64,000 nt of DNA from Streptomyces globosus (GTDB taxonomy: Bacteria; Actinomycetota; Actinomycetes; Streptomycetales; Streptomycetaceae): positions 5,213,501 through 5,277,500 of the forward strand of contig NZ_CP030862.1 of assembly GCF_003325375.1 (NCBI RefSeq), written 5' to 3'. The translations under genes were made by a program, and so were the position numbers. This document shows positions 14,899-27,739 of the stretch, piece after piece. Position 1 is the stretch's first letter; each line of letters begins with the position of its first letter. The notes beneath the pieces were generated by a model, which worked only from the letters and a program-made list of their open reading frames with translations, had not been told where the DNA came from and searched no databases.

Positions 14899-15405
14899 AT
14901 GACCACGAACAATTGGGCGGCGTTCGAGGCGCGGGAGCCGGAGTTCGCGTCGACCGTCCGGGCCCGCTTCGCCCAGTACCCCCACCATGTCCTGGCCACG
15001 CTCCGCAGCGACGGCTCCCCGCGGCTGACCGGTCTGAACGTCGAGATCCGCGGTGGCGAGCTGTGGCTCGGCATGATGCAGGGCTCGCGGAAGGCGCGGG
15101 ACCTGCGGCGCGATCCGCGGTTCGCGCTGCACAGCAACCCGGGCCCGGACGAGGCGATGCCGGACGGGGACGCGCGGATCTCGGGACGCGCGATCGAACT
15201 GGTGGACCCGCCGGAGCTGCACCGGTTCGCGGAGGAGACGGAGAACCCGCACCCCTTCGACCTGTTCCACGCGGACCTGGCGGAGGTGGTCCACGTCCGC
15301 GTCGAGGGCGACGAGCTGGTGATCCGCACGTGGACCCCGCAGGGCGGCCTCCACACCCTCCGCCGCGGCGACGACGACGAACCGCCGCGCGAGGACCCGG
15401 CATAG
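14899..15405 (+). CDS. Pyridoxamine 5'-phosphate oxidase-fold (PPOX) family protein
   Basis: 168 residues with the split-barrel flavin/F420-binding fold: HHVLATLRSDGSPRLTGLNVEIRGGELWLGMMQGSRKARDLRRDPRFALHS is the usual N-terminal half. The C-terminal half ends with DELVIRTWTPQGGLHTLRRG. Members bind FMN, F420 or haem; which one cannot be decided here. The ATG sits 6 nt after TTTGAT, another leaderless-type arrangement. It stands alone between the VWA gene and a secreted protein. Confidence 0.82.
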   Translation: MTTNNWAAFEAREPEFASTVRARFAQYPHHVLATLRSDGSPRLTGLNVEIRGGELWLGMMQGSRKARDLRRDPRFALHSNPGPDEAMPDGDARISGRAIELVDPPELHRFAEETENPHPFDLFHADLAEVVHVRVEGDELVIRTWTPQGGLHTLRRGDDDEPPREDPA

Positions 15406-15513
15406 GAAGCGCCGCCCCCGCCTGTGCGGCGCCTCGTGCCCCGTGGTTGTCAGTGGCGGCGTCTAGCCTCGAACGGGTGGGGCCTGACCGGCCCGCGAAT
15501 CGAAGGGGGAGCG

Positions 15514-15939
15514 ATGAAGCGCATGGTGAGGGGCCGCAGGGCCGTTGCGGTGGCGGCGGTGGCGGGAGCACTGGCCCTGACTGTCGGAGCGGGCCAGGCC
15601 TCGGCGCAGGAGGAACTGATCGGCCACCCCGGCCCGGACGGGCTGATCTGGGTGCCGGAGCAGTGGGGGTCCGGCGGCTTCGTCTCGGGCGGCCTGTACG
15701 CCGGGCTGGACACGTACACCACGTTCGCCTGCGAGGGCGGCGGCAGCATCGAGGTGGCCTTCCGGCTCGACGAGCACCCCGACCGCAGTCCGGCCCCCTT
15801 CACCCTGGACTGCCCGGCCGGCAGCCCGGCCCGCGTGGCGGTTCCGCTGGGGACCGGCCTGCACGGCGGCTTCGGGGCGGCCGTGACGGCCTCGTCCGCG
15901 TCCATACGGTGGGGCGCGACAGTGGTCCAGCCCGAGTAG
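15514..15939 (+). CDS. Small secreted protein of unknown function
   Basis: 141 residues. The N-terminus has a clear Sec signal peptide: basic MKRMVRGRRA, a hydrophobic VAVAAVAGALALTVGA core and cleavage near ASAQ. The mature part (~110 residues) is acidic and glycine-rich with two cysteines (TFACEGG and LDCPAG) likely forming a disulfide, suggesting a small beta-sandwich. I do not recognise the family. ATG 15514 has GGGGGAG upstream, and an in-frame ATG at 15424 is before the -10-like TAGCCT (15464-15469), so the shorter start is right. A strong hairpin terminates it at 15971. Confidence 0.75.
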   Translation: MKRMVRGRRAVAVAAVAGALALTVGAGQASAQEELIGHPGPDGLIWVPEQWGSGGFVSGGLYAGLDTYTTFACEGGGSIEVAFRLDEHPDRSPAPFTLDCPAGSPARVAVPLGTGLHGGFGAAVTASSASIRWGATVVQPE

Positions 15940-15970
15940 GGCAGTCCGCGGCCGCCGGGCCGCGCGCACC

Positions 15971-16012
15971 ACGGCGCCCGCCATCCTTGGTCGAGGACAT
16001 GGCGGGCGCCGT
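15971..16012 (+). terminator. Hairpin terminator after the small secreted protein gene
   Basis: ACGGCGCCCGCCAT (15971-15984) pairs perfectly with ATGGCGGGCGCCGT (15999-16012), a 14-bp stem with a 14-nt loop, 31 nt past the stop. No U-tract. Confidence 0.7.
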
Positions 16013-16099
16013 GCCGGGTTTCCGTACGCCGTTGTACGGGCCGTATGAGGGGTCCTCCGCACCGGGAGGGGTGTGCGCGGTGCCGCGCGGTGGTGCGCT

Positions 16100-16127
16100 C
16101 CCGGCCCGGGGCGTGCCCCGGGCCGGG
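16100..16127 (-). terminator. Hairpin terminator after gltD
   Basis: CCCGGCCCGGGGC and GCCCCGGGCCGGG form a 13-bp perfect palindrome around GT, beginning 9 nt beyond the gltD stop on the minus strand. No U-tract. Confidence 0.65.
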
Positions 16128-16135
16128 CGGCGGGG

Positions 16136-17588
16136 TCAGACCGCCAGGGCGCGGTCGGTCGGCTTGACCGGGTACGGGAGGGTGCTGCTGCCGGTCAGGT
16201 AGCGGTCGACGCCGCGGGCGGCCGAGCGGCCCTCCGCGATGGCCCACACGATCAGGGACTGGCCGCGGCCGGCGTCGCCGGCGACGAAGACGCCGTCGAC
16301 GTTGGTGGCGTAGGAGGCGTCGCGGGCGATGTTGCCGCGCTCGTCCAGGTCCAGGCCGAACTGCTCGACCAGGCCGTTGGCCCGGTCGGTGCCGGTGAAG
16401 CCCATCGCGAGGGTGACCAGCTGGGCCGGGATGGACCGCTCGGTTCCGGGCTTCTGGACCAGCTTGCCGCCCGTGAACTCGACCTCGACGAGGTGGAGCG
16501 CCTTGACGTTGCCGTCCTCATCGCCCTCGAAGCGGGTGGTGGAGACGGAGTAGACCCGCTCGCCGCCCTCCTCGTGGGCGGAGGTGACCTTGTACAGCAT
16601 CGGGAAGGTCGGCCAGGGCTGGTTGGCGTTCCGCTCCTCGCCGGGCCGCGGCATGATCTCCAGCTGGGTGACGGACAGCGCGCCCTGGCGGTGGGCGGTG
16701 CCCACGCAGTCCGCGCCGGTGTCGCCGCCGCCGATCACGACGACGTGCTTGCCCTCGGCGGTGATGGGCGGGGCGACGAAGTCGCCCTCCTGCACCTTGT
16801 TCGCGAGCGGCAGGTACTCCATCGCGAAGTGGATGCCGCCCAGCTCGCGGCCGGGGACCGGCAGGTCGCGGGAGACGGTCGCGCCGGCGGCGATGACGAC
16901 GGCGTCGAACCGCTTGCGCAGGTCGCCGGCGGTGATGTCGCGGCCGACCTCGACGCCGGTGCGGAACTTGGTGCCTTCCGCGCGCATCTGCTCGATGCGG
17001 CGGTTGATGTGCACCTTCTCCATCTTGAACTCGGGGATGCCGTAGCGCAGGAGGCCGCCGATGCGGTCGGCGCGCTCGTAGACGACGACGGTGTGGCCGG
17101 CCCGGGTCAGCTGCTGGGCGGCGGCCAGGCCGGCGGGCCCGGAGCCGATGACGGCTGCGGTCTTGCCGGAGAGGCGCTCGGGGACCTGCGGGGAGACGCC
17201 GCCGTTGTCCCACGCCTTGTCGATGATCGAGACCTCGACGTTCTTGATGGTGACGGCCGGCTGGTTGATACCGAGGACGCACGCCGACTCGCAGGGGGCC
17301 GGGCAGAGGCGGCCGGTGAACTCCGGGAAGTTGTTCGTGGCGTGCAGCCGCTCCGACGCCGCCGACCAGTCCTCGCGGTAGGCGTAGTCGTTCCACTCGG
17401 GGATCAGGTTCCCGAGCGGGCAGCCGTTGTGGCAGAACGGGATGCCGCAGTCCATGCAGCGGCCGGCCTGCTTGCTGATGATCGGCAGGAGCGAGCCGGG
17501 GACGTAGACCTCGTTCCAGTCCTTGACGCGCTCGGCGACGGGACGGGAGCAGGCGGTCTTGCGCTCGGTGGTGAGGAAGCCCTTCGGG

Positions 17589-17596
<8 letters not shown>
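16136..17596 (-). CDS. gltD: Glutamate synthase (NADPH) small subunit
   Basis: 486 residues. The beta subunit takes electrons from NADPH through FAD and two 4Fe-4S clusters to the large subunit, for glutamate formation from glutamine and 2-oxoglutarate. The N-terminal cysteine cluster (CMDCGIPFCHNGCPLGNLIPEWN and CPAPCESACVLG) binds the Fe-S centres. AAVIGSGPAGLAAAQQL is the FAD site and VVIGGGDTGADC the NADPH site, with the C-terminal FAD contact VFVAGDAGRGQSLIVWAI. The ATG overlaps the 3' end of gltB by 8 nt, so the subunits are translationally coupled. Full length for the family. Confidence 0.97.
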
Positions 17597-22187
<4,591 letters not shown>

Positions 22188-22250
22188 CGGCTCTCCCGTC
22201 GTCGTCGTGGCATTGTGCATGGCCGAGGGACGACGTTGGCCCTCTGCGAA

Positions 22251-22288
22251 ATTTCGTGCAGGTTACATGATGACCGCAATCTTGCGAA
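22251..22288 (-). promoter_or_regulatory. Candidate gltB promoter with an overlapping GlnR-like box
   Basis: On the minus strand TTCGCA (22288-22283), a 17-nt spacer and TAACCT (22265-22260) resemble a vegetative promoter. GTAAC-N6-GAAAT (22266-22251) overlaps its -10; this is one a/b half of the GlnR consensus gTnAC-n6-GaAAc, with the last base off. Nitrogen control of gltBD would be expected; binding is inference. Confidence 0.4.
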
Positions 22289-22516
22289 CCGGATACGGCG
22301 TTTCACCATGCGGACACTGCACGAGGCGGGATACGGGGCTCCCCGCGCTGCTGCGAGGCGTGTGGAAGGGTGCCGGCGGGGGCGGGGGCCCCGGCGCGGA
22401 AACGGGCATCGTTGCCCGGCGCGCCCCGGTGTGATGCCCGGCGGACACGGAATCGAAACCACCGGGTAATGAACTACTTATGTGGTGCGCTGCATAGTGT
22501 CTCATCGCGAGGGCGT
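22289..22516. other. Gene-free region between the VIT-family gene and the gltB promoter
   Basis: Together with the gltB leader this makes a 329-nt intergenic stretch. An AT-rich patch at about 22466-22495 stands out in the high-GC background (ACTACTTATG and CATAGTG, loosely inverted). No ORF with a start signal, and no clear terminator for the VIT gene, is visible. Confidence 0.4.
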
Positions 22517-23248
22517 TCAGCCTATGGCCCCGCCGATCCAGGTTCCCAGGATGTACGTCACACCGGCGGCCGCGCCACCCAGGAGCAGCTGCCGCAGGCC
22601 GCTGTACCACCAGGAGCGGGTGGTGACCTTGGAGACGACTGCGCCGCAGGCGAAGAGCCCGGCCAGGGCCAGCAGGACGGCGGGCCACAGGGCCGTCGCG
22701 CCGAGCAGGTAGGGCAGGACCGGCAGCAGGGCGCCGAGCGCGAACGAGCCGAAGGAGGAGGCGGCGGCGACCAGCGGCGAGGGCAGGTCGTCGGGGTCGA
22801 TGCCGAGCTCCTCGCGGGCGTGGATCTCCAGCGCCTGCTCGGGGTCGCGGGAGAGCTGCATCGCGACCTCGCGGGCGAGGGCCGGCTCGACTCCGCGGGA
22901 GACGTACAGCTCGGCGAGCTCCTCCATCTCGTCGACCGGGTGCTTTCGCAACTGCTGCCGCTCGACGTCGAGTTCGGCGAGGACGAGTTCGCGCTGCGAG
23001 GCGACGGAGGTGTACTCGCCGGCGGCCATGGAGAACGCGCCGGCGGCGAGCCCGGCCAGTCCGGCGATCACGATGCCTGCGGGGGCGGCGGCGCCGCCGG
23101 CCACTCCGGTCATCAGTGCGAGGTTGGAGACGAGGCCGTCCATCGCGCCGAACACGGCCGGGCGCAGCCATCCGCCGTTGACGTCCCGGTGGGTGTGGTT
23201 GTCGCGGTGCGCGGTGTGCAGCGGCGCTTCGGTGTCGATGATGGACAT
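22517..23248 (-). CDS. VIT1/CCC1 family transporter (iron/manganese)
   Basis: 243 residues. The VIT1/CCC1 signature is the first membrane span with FGAMDGLVSNLALMTGVAGG, then IAGLAGLAAGAFSMAAGEYTSVASQRE with the conserved Glu and Met residues. A cytoplasmic acidic helical segment rich in Glu (metal-binding in the family) follows, then three C-terminal membrane helices. The family exports Fe2+ or Mn2+ from the cytoplasm; which one cannot be told. ATG 23248 has GGGGAG 9 nt upstream; in-frame codons farther upstream lie in the promoter region. It is divergent from a ribokinase operon, with a perfect CCCCTAGGGG palindrome between. Confidence 0.88.
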   Translation of the reverse strand: MSIIDTEAPLHTAHRDNHTHRDVNGGWLRPAVFGAMDGLVSNLALMTGVAGGAAAPAGIVIAGLAGLAAGAFSMAAGEYTSVASQRELVLAELDVERQQLRKHPVDEMEELAELYVSRGVEPALAREVAMQLSRDPEQALEIHAREELGIDPDDLPSPLVAAASSFGSFALGALLPVLPYLLGATALWPAVLLALAGLFACGAVVSKVTTRSWWYSGLRQLLLGGAAAGVTYILGTWIGGAIG

Positions 23249-23448
23249 GCGACTCTTCTCCCCTTTTGTACCCATGGGGGCCGTGAGACGGTCCGCTCCC
23301 CCCGAACATCTCGAAACTACGCACGATTCTGGCCGCCCGCCAGCAAGGAAGGCCGTACTTACCTGGGCATTTGAGGGTCGGCGACCGGGTGACGCCCCTG
23401 CCGGCGGGGTGTTTCGCGACAACCGGCATACCTCTCTTCATGGCACAA

Positions 23449-23462
23449 ATCCCCTAGGGGTT
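23449..23462. promoter_or_regulatory. Palindrome AATCCCCTAGGGGTT-like in the VIT/ribokinase divergent region
   Basis: A perfect 10-bp dyad CCCCTAGGGG (23451-23460) flanked by A/T on both sides sits between the divergent VIT-family gene and the small ORF plus ribokinase. It has the look of an operator. No regulator gene is adjacent, so the ligand (metal or sugar) cannot be assigned. Confidence 0.4.
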
Positions 23463-23494
23463 CGCGACGGCCCCCTCAAGTGGAGAGGCACGCC

Positions 23495-23641
23495 GTGGAG
23501 CCGGCTGCTGCACGCCCGCCGCAGGTCCTCCTCGACCGCTTCGCGGACCGGCTGCACGCCCGGTACGGTCGCTGCCACCGTGACGGGACCGGCTCCGACA
23601 CCCCCGCCCGGCTCACCGCACAGGAGGCAGCACGCCCATGA
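23495..23641 (+). CDS. 48-residue ORF translationally coupled to the ribokinase gene
   Basis: An ORF with GTG start preceded by GGAGAGG at 6-nt spacing, and ending in a TGA that overlaps the ribokinase ATG (ATGA). Third codon positions are strongly G/C, as in real genes here. The product (MEPAAARPPQVLLDRFADRL at its start) has an N-terminal amphipathic helix, a short basic middle with one Cys and an Ala-rich end. I do not recognise it. It may be a true small protein or a coupling leader that sets ribokinase translation. Confidence 0.5.
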   Translation: MEPAAARPPQVLLDRFADRLHARYGRCHRDGTGSDTPARLTAQEAARP

Positions 23642-24552
23642 CGGCCATCACCGTTCTCGGCAGCACGAACATGGACCTCGTCGCCTACGTCTCCAAGGCC
23701 CCCCGGCTCGGGGAGACCGTCACCGGCCGGGAGTTCCGCACCGTCCCCGGCGGCAAGGGCGCCAACCAGGCCGTCGCCGCGGCCCGCCTCGGGGCGAGCG
23801 TGGCGATGGTCGGCGCGGTCGGCGCGGACGCGTTCGGCGTACGGCTGCGCTCCGCGCTCACCGCGGCCGGTGTCGACACCTGCGGCCTGCGCACCGTGGA
23901 GGGCGCCAGCGGGACGGCGCACATCACCGTGGACGACGAGGGCGGCAACAGCATCATCGTCGTCCCCGGCGCGAACGGGCTCGTCACGGGGCTGGAGTCC
24001 GGCGACGAGGAGCGGATCGCCGCGTCCGGGACGCTGCTGCTCCAGCTGGAGGTGCCGCTGTCCGCGGTGGCGGCCGCGGCCCGCGCGGCGCGGGCGCACG
24101 GGGTGCGGACGGTGCTGACGCCGGCGCCGGTGCAGCCGCTGCCCCCGGACCTGCCGGACGGGGTCGACCTGCTGGTCCCCAACGAGCACGAGGCGGCCGC
24201 CCTGACCGGGCTGACGGACCCCCGCCAGGCGGCGGCCGCGCTGCTGGACCGGTTCCCCGAGGTGGTCGTCACCCTCGGCGCGGCGGGCGCCCTGCACGCC
24301 GCGCGCGGGCAGGAGCCGTACGCGGTGCCCGCGCCGCGCGTGAGGGCGGTGGACACCACGGCCGCCGGGGACACCTTCGCCGGGGCGCTGGCGGTGGCCC
24401 TGGGCGAGGGGCGCCCGATGCGGGAGGCGATGGCCTGGGCGGCGGCGGCCGCGGCGCTGTCCGTGCAGCGGCCGGGCGCGCAGGACGCCATGCCGGACCG
24501 CGCCGAGGCCGACGCCGCCTTCTCGGCCTTCGCCGCCGGACCGCGGCCGTGA
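23638..24552 (+). CDS. rbsK: Ribokinase (PfkB family)
   Basis: 304 residues. It should phosphorylate D-ribose (or a related sugar/nucleoside) with ATP. The N-terminal motif VLGSTNMDLVAYV, the substrate region RTVPGGKGANQAVAAARLGA, the PNEHEAAALTG strand and the C-terminal PfkB signature DTTAAGDTFAGALAVAL (catalytic Asp in AAGD) are intact. GGAGGCAG precedes the ATG, which overlaps a 48-codon ORF. A CitE-like gene follows at 63 nt. No ribose ABC transporter or LacI regulator is adjacent, so the physiological sugar is not certain. Confidence 0.88.
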   Translation: MTAITVLGSTNMDLVAYVSKAPRLGETVTGREFRTVPGGKGANQAVAAARLGASVAMVGAVGADAFGVRLRSALTAAGVDTCGLRTVEGASGTAHITVDDEGGNSIIVVPGANGLVTGLESGDEERIAASGTLLLQLEVPLSAVAAAARAARAHGVRTVLTPAPVQPLPPDLPDGVDLLVPNEHEAAALTGLTDPRQAAAALLDRFPEVVVTLGAAGALHAARGQEPYAVPAPRVRAVDTTAAGDTFAGALAVALGEGRPMREAMAWAAAAAALSVQRPGAQDAMPDRAEADAAFSAFAAGPRP

Positions 24553-24614
24553 GCCCCTGACCGAACCGGCCCGACCGAGGCCGAGAACCGCACGCTCCGG
24601 AAGGAGGCGGCCCT

Positions 24615-25442
24615 GTGATCCTGACCTGGCTCTACGCACCCGGCGACCACCAGGACACCGTGGCCAAGGCGCTGCACTGCGGCGCCGACGCCGTCATCGT
24701 CGACCTGGAGGACGCCGTACCGGCCTCCCGCAAGGAGTACGCCCGCGCGGCCACGGCGGAGCTGCTCGCGGAGCGGCCGCCGGTACCGGTGTACGTACGC
24801 GTCAACGCCCCCGACTCCCCCTGGGCGGGCGCGGACCTGGCCGCCCTGGCCGGGCTGCGGGGCCTCGCCGGGGTGCGGCTGCCTAAGGTCACCGCGCCGG
24901 AGCAGGTCGTCCAGGCCGCCGAGCGGACGGGCGGGGTGGCCCTGTACGCGCTGCTGGAGTCGGCGCTGGGCGTGGAGCGGGCGTACGAGATCGCCCGCGC
25001 GCACCCCGCCCTGCGCGGGCTCGCCCTGGGCGAGGCCGATCTGTGCGCCGATCTGGGGTGCGGGACCGAGGAGGGACTGGACTGGCCGCGGTCGCGGGTG
25101 GTGGTCGCCGCGCGGGCGGCCGGGCTGGCGCCGCCCGCCCAGTCGCCCTTCCCCGACATCCGGGACCTGGAGGCGCTCGCCGCCTCCTGCGCCCGCGGGC
25201 GGACGCTGGGCTTCCTCGGCCGGGCGGCGATCCACCCGCGCCAGCTCCCGGTGATCGAGCGGGCCTACCTGCCGGGCCCGGAGGAGGTCGGCGCCGCGCA
25301 GGAGGTCGTGACCGCGGCCCGCCGCAACCCGGGGGCGGCGGTCCTGCCCGACGGGCGGTTCGTGGACGCGGCGGTGCTGGCGGTCGCGGAGCGGGTCGTG
25401 GCGCTGTCGCGCCGCGAGACCCCGGTGCGCCTGCCGTCCTGA
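24615..25442 (+). CDS. CitE-like HpcH/HpaI-family CoA ester lyase
   Basis: 275 residues, TIM-barrel lyase of the citrate lyase beta/malyl-CoA lyase group. Signatures: WLYAPGDHQDTVAKALHCGADAVIVDLEDAVPASRKEYAR (the metal-binding Asp-Glu-Asp strand), VRVN, LLESALGVERAYEIA and the Glu/Asp pair LALGEADLCADLG. Stand-alone CitE-like proteins in actinobacteria cleave or hydrolyse small CoA thioesters (for example citramalyl-CoA or methylmalyl-CoA); citrate lyase alpha/gamma genes are absent. GTG start with AAGGAGG at good spacing. A possible link to CoA ester catabolism elsewhere in the window is only speculation. A bidirectional terminator follows. Confidence 0.83.
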   Translation: MILTWLYAPGDHQDTVAKALHCGADAVIVDLEDAVPASRKEYARAATAELLAERPPVPVYVRVNAPDSPWAGADLAALAGLRGLAGVRLPKVTAPEQVVQAAERTGGVALYALLESALGVERAYEIARAHPALRGLALGEADLCADLGCGTEEGLDWPRSRVVVAARAAGLAPPAQSPFPDIRDLEALAASCARGRTLGFLGRAAIHPRQLPVIERAYLPGPEEVGAAQEVVTAARRNPGAAVLPDGRFVDAAVLAVAERVVALSRRETPVRLPS

Positions 25443-25469
25443 GCGGCAGCGCGGCGGGCGGCGGGAACG

Positions 25470-25508
25470 CCGCAGGGGCGCCGCGCGGCCTGCGCGGCGC
25501 CCCTGCGG
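25470..25508. terminator. Bidirectional hairpin terminator between the CitE-like gene and lgt
   Basis: A 17-bp perfect stem (CCGCAGGGGCGCCGCGC with its complement at 25492-25508) and a 5-nt loop separate the two convergent genes. Confidence 0.75.
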
Positions 25509-25530
25509 GCGGCTCCTGCCGGTGCCGGGA

Positions 25531-26607
25531 TCAGAGCTTGTCGGCCCCGGGCGCGTCGGCGGCGCCGCCGGCCTGGGCGGGGGCCTTCTCCGCCGCGGCC
25601 GGCTTGGCGAGGTCCGCCTTCGGCGCCGCCGCCGGCTCGGCGGCAGGAGCCGCGGCGCCCGCGTCCTCCGCCTCGCCGGGCTTCGCACCGGCCTTCGCGT
25701 CGGCTGCCTCCGCGGCGTCCTTCGCGGCGTCCTTCGCGGCGTCCTTCGCGTCTGCCGGCTTCGTGGCGGCCGCCGGGTCGGTGGCCGCGGGACCGCGGTC
25801 CGGCTCGACGACCTCCTCGCGGCCCGGCCGCAGCTTCGCGGAGACCGCGAGGTAGACGACGGCGAGGACGAACACGGTGATCGCGGTCCAGACGTTCAGC
25901 CGCAGGCCGAGGATGTGGTGGGCCTCGTCGACCCGCATGTACTCGATCCAGGCGCGGCCCGCGCAGTACGCGGCGACGTACAGGGCGAAGGCCCGGCCGT
26001 GGCCCAGCCTGAAGCGCCGGTCGGCCCAGATCACGAGTGCGGCGACCCCGAGGCACCACAGCGACTCGTACAGGAACGTCGGGTGGTAGGTGCCGCCGAC
26101 CCGGTTCGGGCCGTCGCTGATCTCGACGGCCCACGGCAGGTCGGTGGCGCGCCCGTACAGCTCCTGGTTGAACCAGTTGCCCCAGCGGCCGGCCGCCTGG
26201 GCGATGGCGATGCCGGGGGCGAGGGCGTCGGCCCAGGCGGGCAGCGGGATGCCCCGCAGGCGGCAGCCGATCCAGGCGCCGACCGCGCCGAACGCGATGG
26301 CGCCCCAGATGCCGAGGCCGCCCTCCCAGATCTTGAAGGCGTCGACCCAGTTGCGGCCTTCGCCGAAGTAGAGCTGGTAGTCGGTGATCACGTGGTAGAG
26401 GCGGCCGCCGACCAGGCCGAACGGAACCGCCCATACGGCGATGTCCGCGACGGTTCCCGGCTTTCCTCCGCGCGCGATCCAGCGCTTGTTGCCGAGCCAG
26501 ACGGCGGCGAAGACGCCGATGATGATGCAGAACGCGTAGCCGCGCAGCGGGATCGGCCCGAGGTGGACCACACCGGTCGACGGACTGGGAATGTAGGCAA
26601 GTTCCAT
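25531..26607 (-). CDS. lgt: Prolipoprotein diacylglyceryl transferase
   Basis: 358 residues. Integral membrane enzyme that transfers diacylglycerol from phosphatidylglycerol to the lipobox Cys of prolipoproteins, the step before LspA (62064). About seven membrane helices. The Lgt signature GRWGNWFNQELYG, GRLYHVI and YHPTFLYES are present. The last ~85 residues are a hydrophilic Ala/Lys/Asp/Pro-rich tail with AKDAAKDAAKDAA repeats; variable tails of this kind are common in Streptomyces Lgt and not catalytic. ATG 26607 starts the conserved MELAYIPSP; an in-frame codon at 26643 lies upstream of the -10-like TAGCGT, so it is not used. Confidence 0.94.
   Translation of the reverse strand: MELAYIPSPSTGVVHLGPIPLRGYAFCIIIGVFAAVWLGNKRWIARGGKPGTVADIAVWAVPFGLVGGRLYHVITDYQLYFGEGRNWVDAFKIWEGGLGIWGAIAFGAVGAWIGCRLRGIPLPAWADALAPGIAIAQAAGRWGNWFNQELYGRATDLPWAVEISDGPNRVGGTYHPTFLYESLWCLGVAALVIWADRRFRLGHGRAFALYVAAYCAGRAWIEYMRVDEAHHILGLRLNVWTAITVFVLAVVYLAVSAKLRPGREEVVEPDRGPAATDPAAATKPADAKDAAKDAAKDAAEAADAKAGAKPGEAEDAGAAAPAAEPAAAPKADLAKPAAAEKAPAQAGGAADAPGADKL
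25712..25750. repeat. 12-bp tandem repeat in the lgt 3' end
   Basis: Three head-to-tail copies of GCGGCGTCCTTC plus GCG encode the KDAA repeats of the Lgt tail. Being a multiple of three, copy number change would keep the frame. Confidence 0.8.
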
Positions 26608-26700
26608 GGCAGGTCCGACGCTACCCTGCCGGGCGGTGCGCACGGCAACCCGCCCGGCGTTCCCGCCGCCAAATCGACACCTCGTGTCCGCCGGGCGGCG

Positions 26701-27636
26701 TCACTCCCGGGCGGCCCCCTGCTCGCCCGTGCCGCGGGCCGACGCCGAGGGCGACGCCGTACGCGAGGCGGACGGGGAGCCCTTCGCCTTGGAGGCCGGC
26801 GAAGCCGGCGCCCCCGCCGCGGACGGCGATCCCGAGGCGGCCGGGGAGGCGCTCGCGGTGCCGCCGCCCTTCGCCGCGGCCTCGACGATCTCCTTCATCT
26901 TCTGCGGGGTGATCTGCCCGGCCAGCACGTCCTTGCCGTTCAGCAGCACCGTCGGAGTGCCGCGGAAGTCCCCGGCCCGGAAGGCCTCGAAGGACTTGCC
27001 GACCCAGCTCTCGTGCGTCCCGTCCTCCACGCACCGGCGGAACTCGGCGGTGTCGAGGCCGGGCACCTTGCCCGCCAGCTCCAGCAGCCTCGCGTTGCTG
27101 CCGTAGGCGTCGTCCGGCTCGGGCGGCTGGTTCTCGAACAGCACGTCGTGGTACTCGGTGAACTTCCCGGCGTCCTGGGCGCAGGCGGCCGCGTTGGCGC
27201 TCTTGAGCGAGCCGCTGCCGCCCATGTTCCCGTCGATCAGGGTGACCAGGTGGTAGTCGGTCTTGAGCAGGCCCTTGGCCTCCAGCTCGTGGACCGTGTC
27301 CTTGTACATGGTCTCGAAGTTCTTGCAGGCCGGGCAGCGGAAGTCCTCCCACACGACCAGCGTGGACGGGGCCTCGGCGCTGCCCGTCCGGATCGCGAGG
27401 GAGTCCTCGCCGGTGGCCCCGGAGGGCGCGATGACGGGGCCGCCGCCCGCGCTGTTCTTGCCGGTGTTGGCCGCGATCAGGCCGACGACGGCCGCCAGGC
27501 CGAGGACGCCGACGACGGCCGCCGCCACGACGAGCGTCCGCCGGCGCTTGTCCTTCTTCTTCTGCCGCTCGCGCTCGGCCTGGAGGCGCTCGCGGGCCGA
27601 TCGGTTCTTCGCTTGGCGGTTCGCGCCGTCGTTCAT
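26701..27636 (-). CDS. Membrane-anchored DsbA/thioredoxin-fold protein
   Basis: 311 residues. A basic cytoplasmic N-terminus (~30 residues, Arg/Lys/Gln) leads to one membrane helix (TLVVAAAVVGVLGLAAVVGLIAA), so the thioredoxin domain faces outside. The active site is CPAC in WEDFRCPACKNFE, followed by the cis-Pro loop FRGTPTVLLNG. A third and fourth Cys (AAACAQDA, FRRCVED) may form a structural disulfide. The C-terminal ~55 residues are a disordered Ser/Ala/Pro tail. Start: ATG 27636, or a GTG three codons earlier; upstream in-frame ATG 27765 overlaps trpA. It resembles the protein at 54519 (a CPVC paralogue). It lies between lgt and trpA in the same direction. Confidence 0.85.
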   Translation of the reverse strand: MNDGANRQAKNRSARERLQAERERQKKKDKRRRTLVVAAAVVGVLGLAAVVGLIAANTGKNSAGGGPVIAPSGATGEDSLAIRTGSAEAPSTLVVWEDFRCPACKNFETMYKDTVHELEAKGLLKTDYHLVTLIDGNMGGSGSLKSANAAACAQDAGKFTEYHDVLFENQPPEPDDAYGSNARLLELAGKVPGLDTAEFRRCVEDGTHESWVGKSFEAFRAGDFRGTPTVLLNGKDVLAGQITPQKMKEIVEAAAKGGGTASASPAASGSPSAAGAPASPASKAKGSPSASRTASPSASARGTGEQGAARE

Positions 27637-27739
27637 CTCGCTCACGGTCGGGCAAACGAAGCAGGGAGGCACTCCCGCGCCCCCCTGCTCCCAGATCCAC
27701 CCGATCGGGCTACAGAACCCTTTTCGGACGCGCTCCGCG

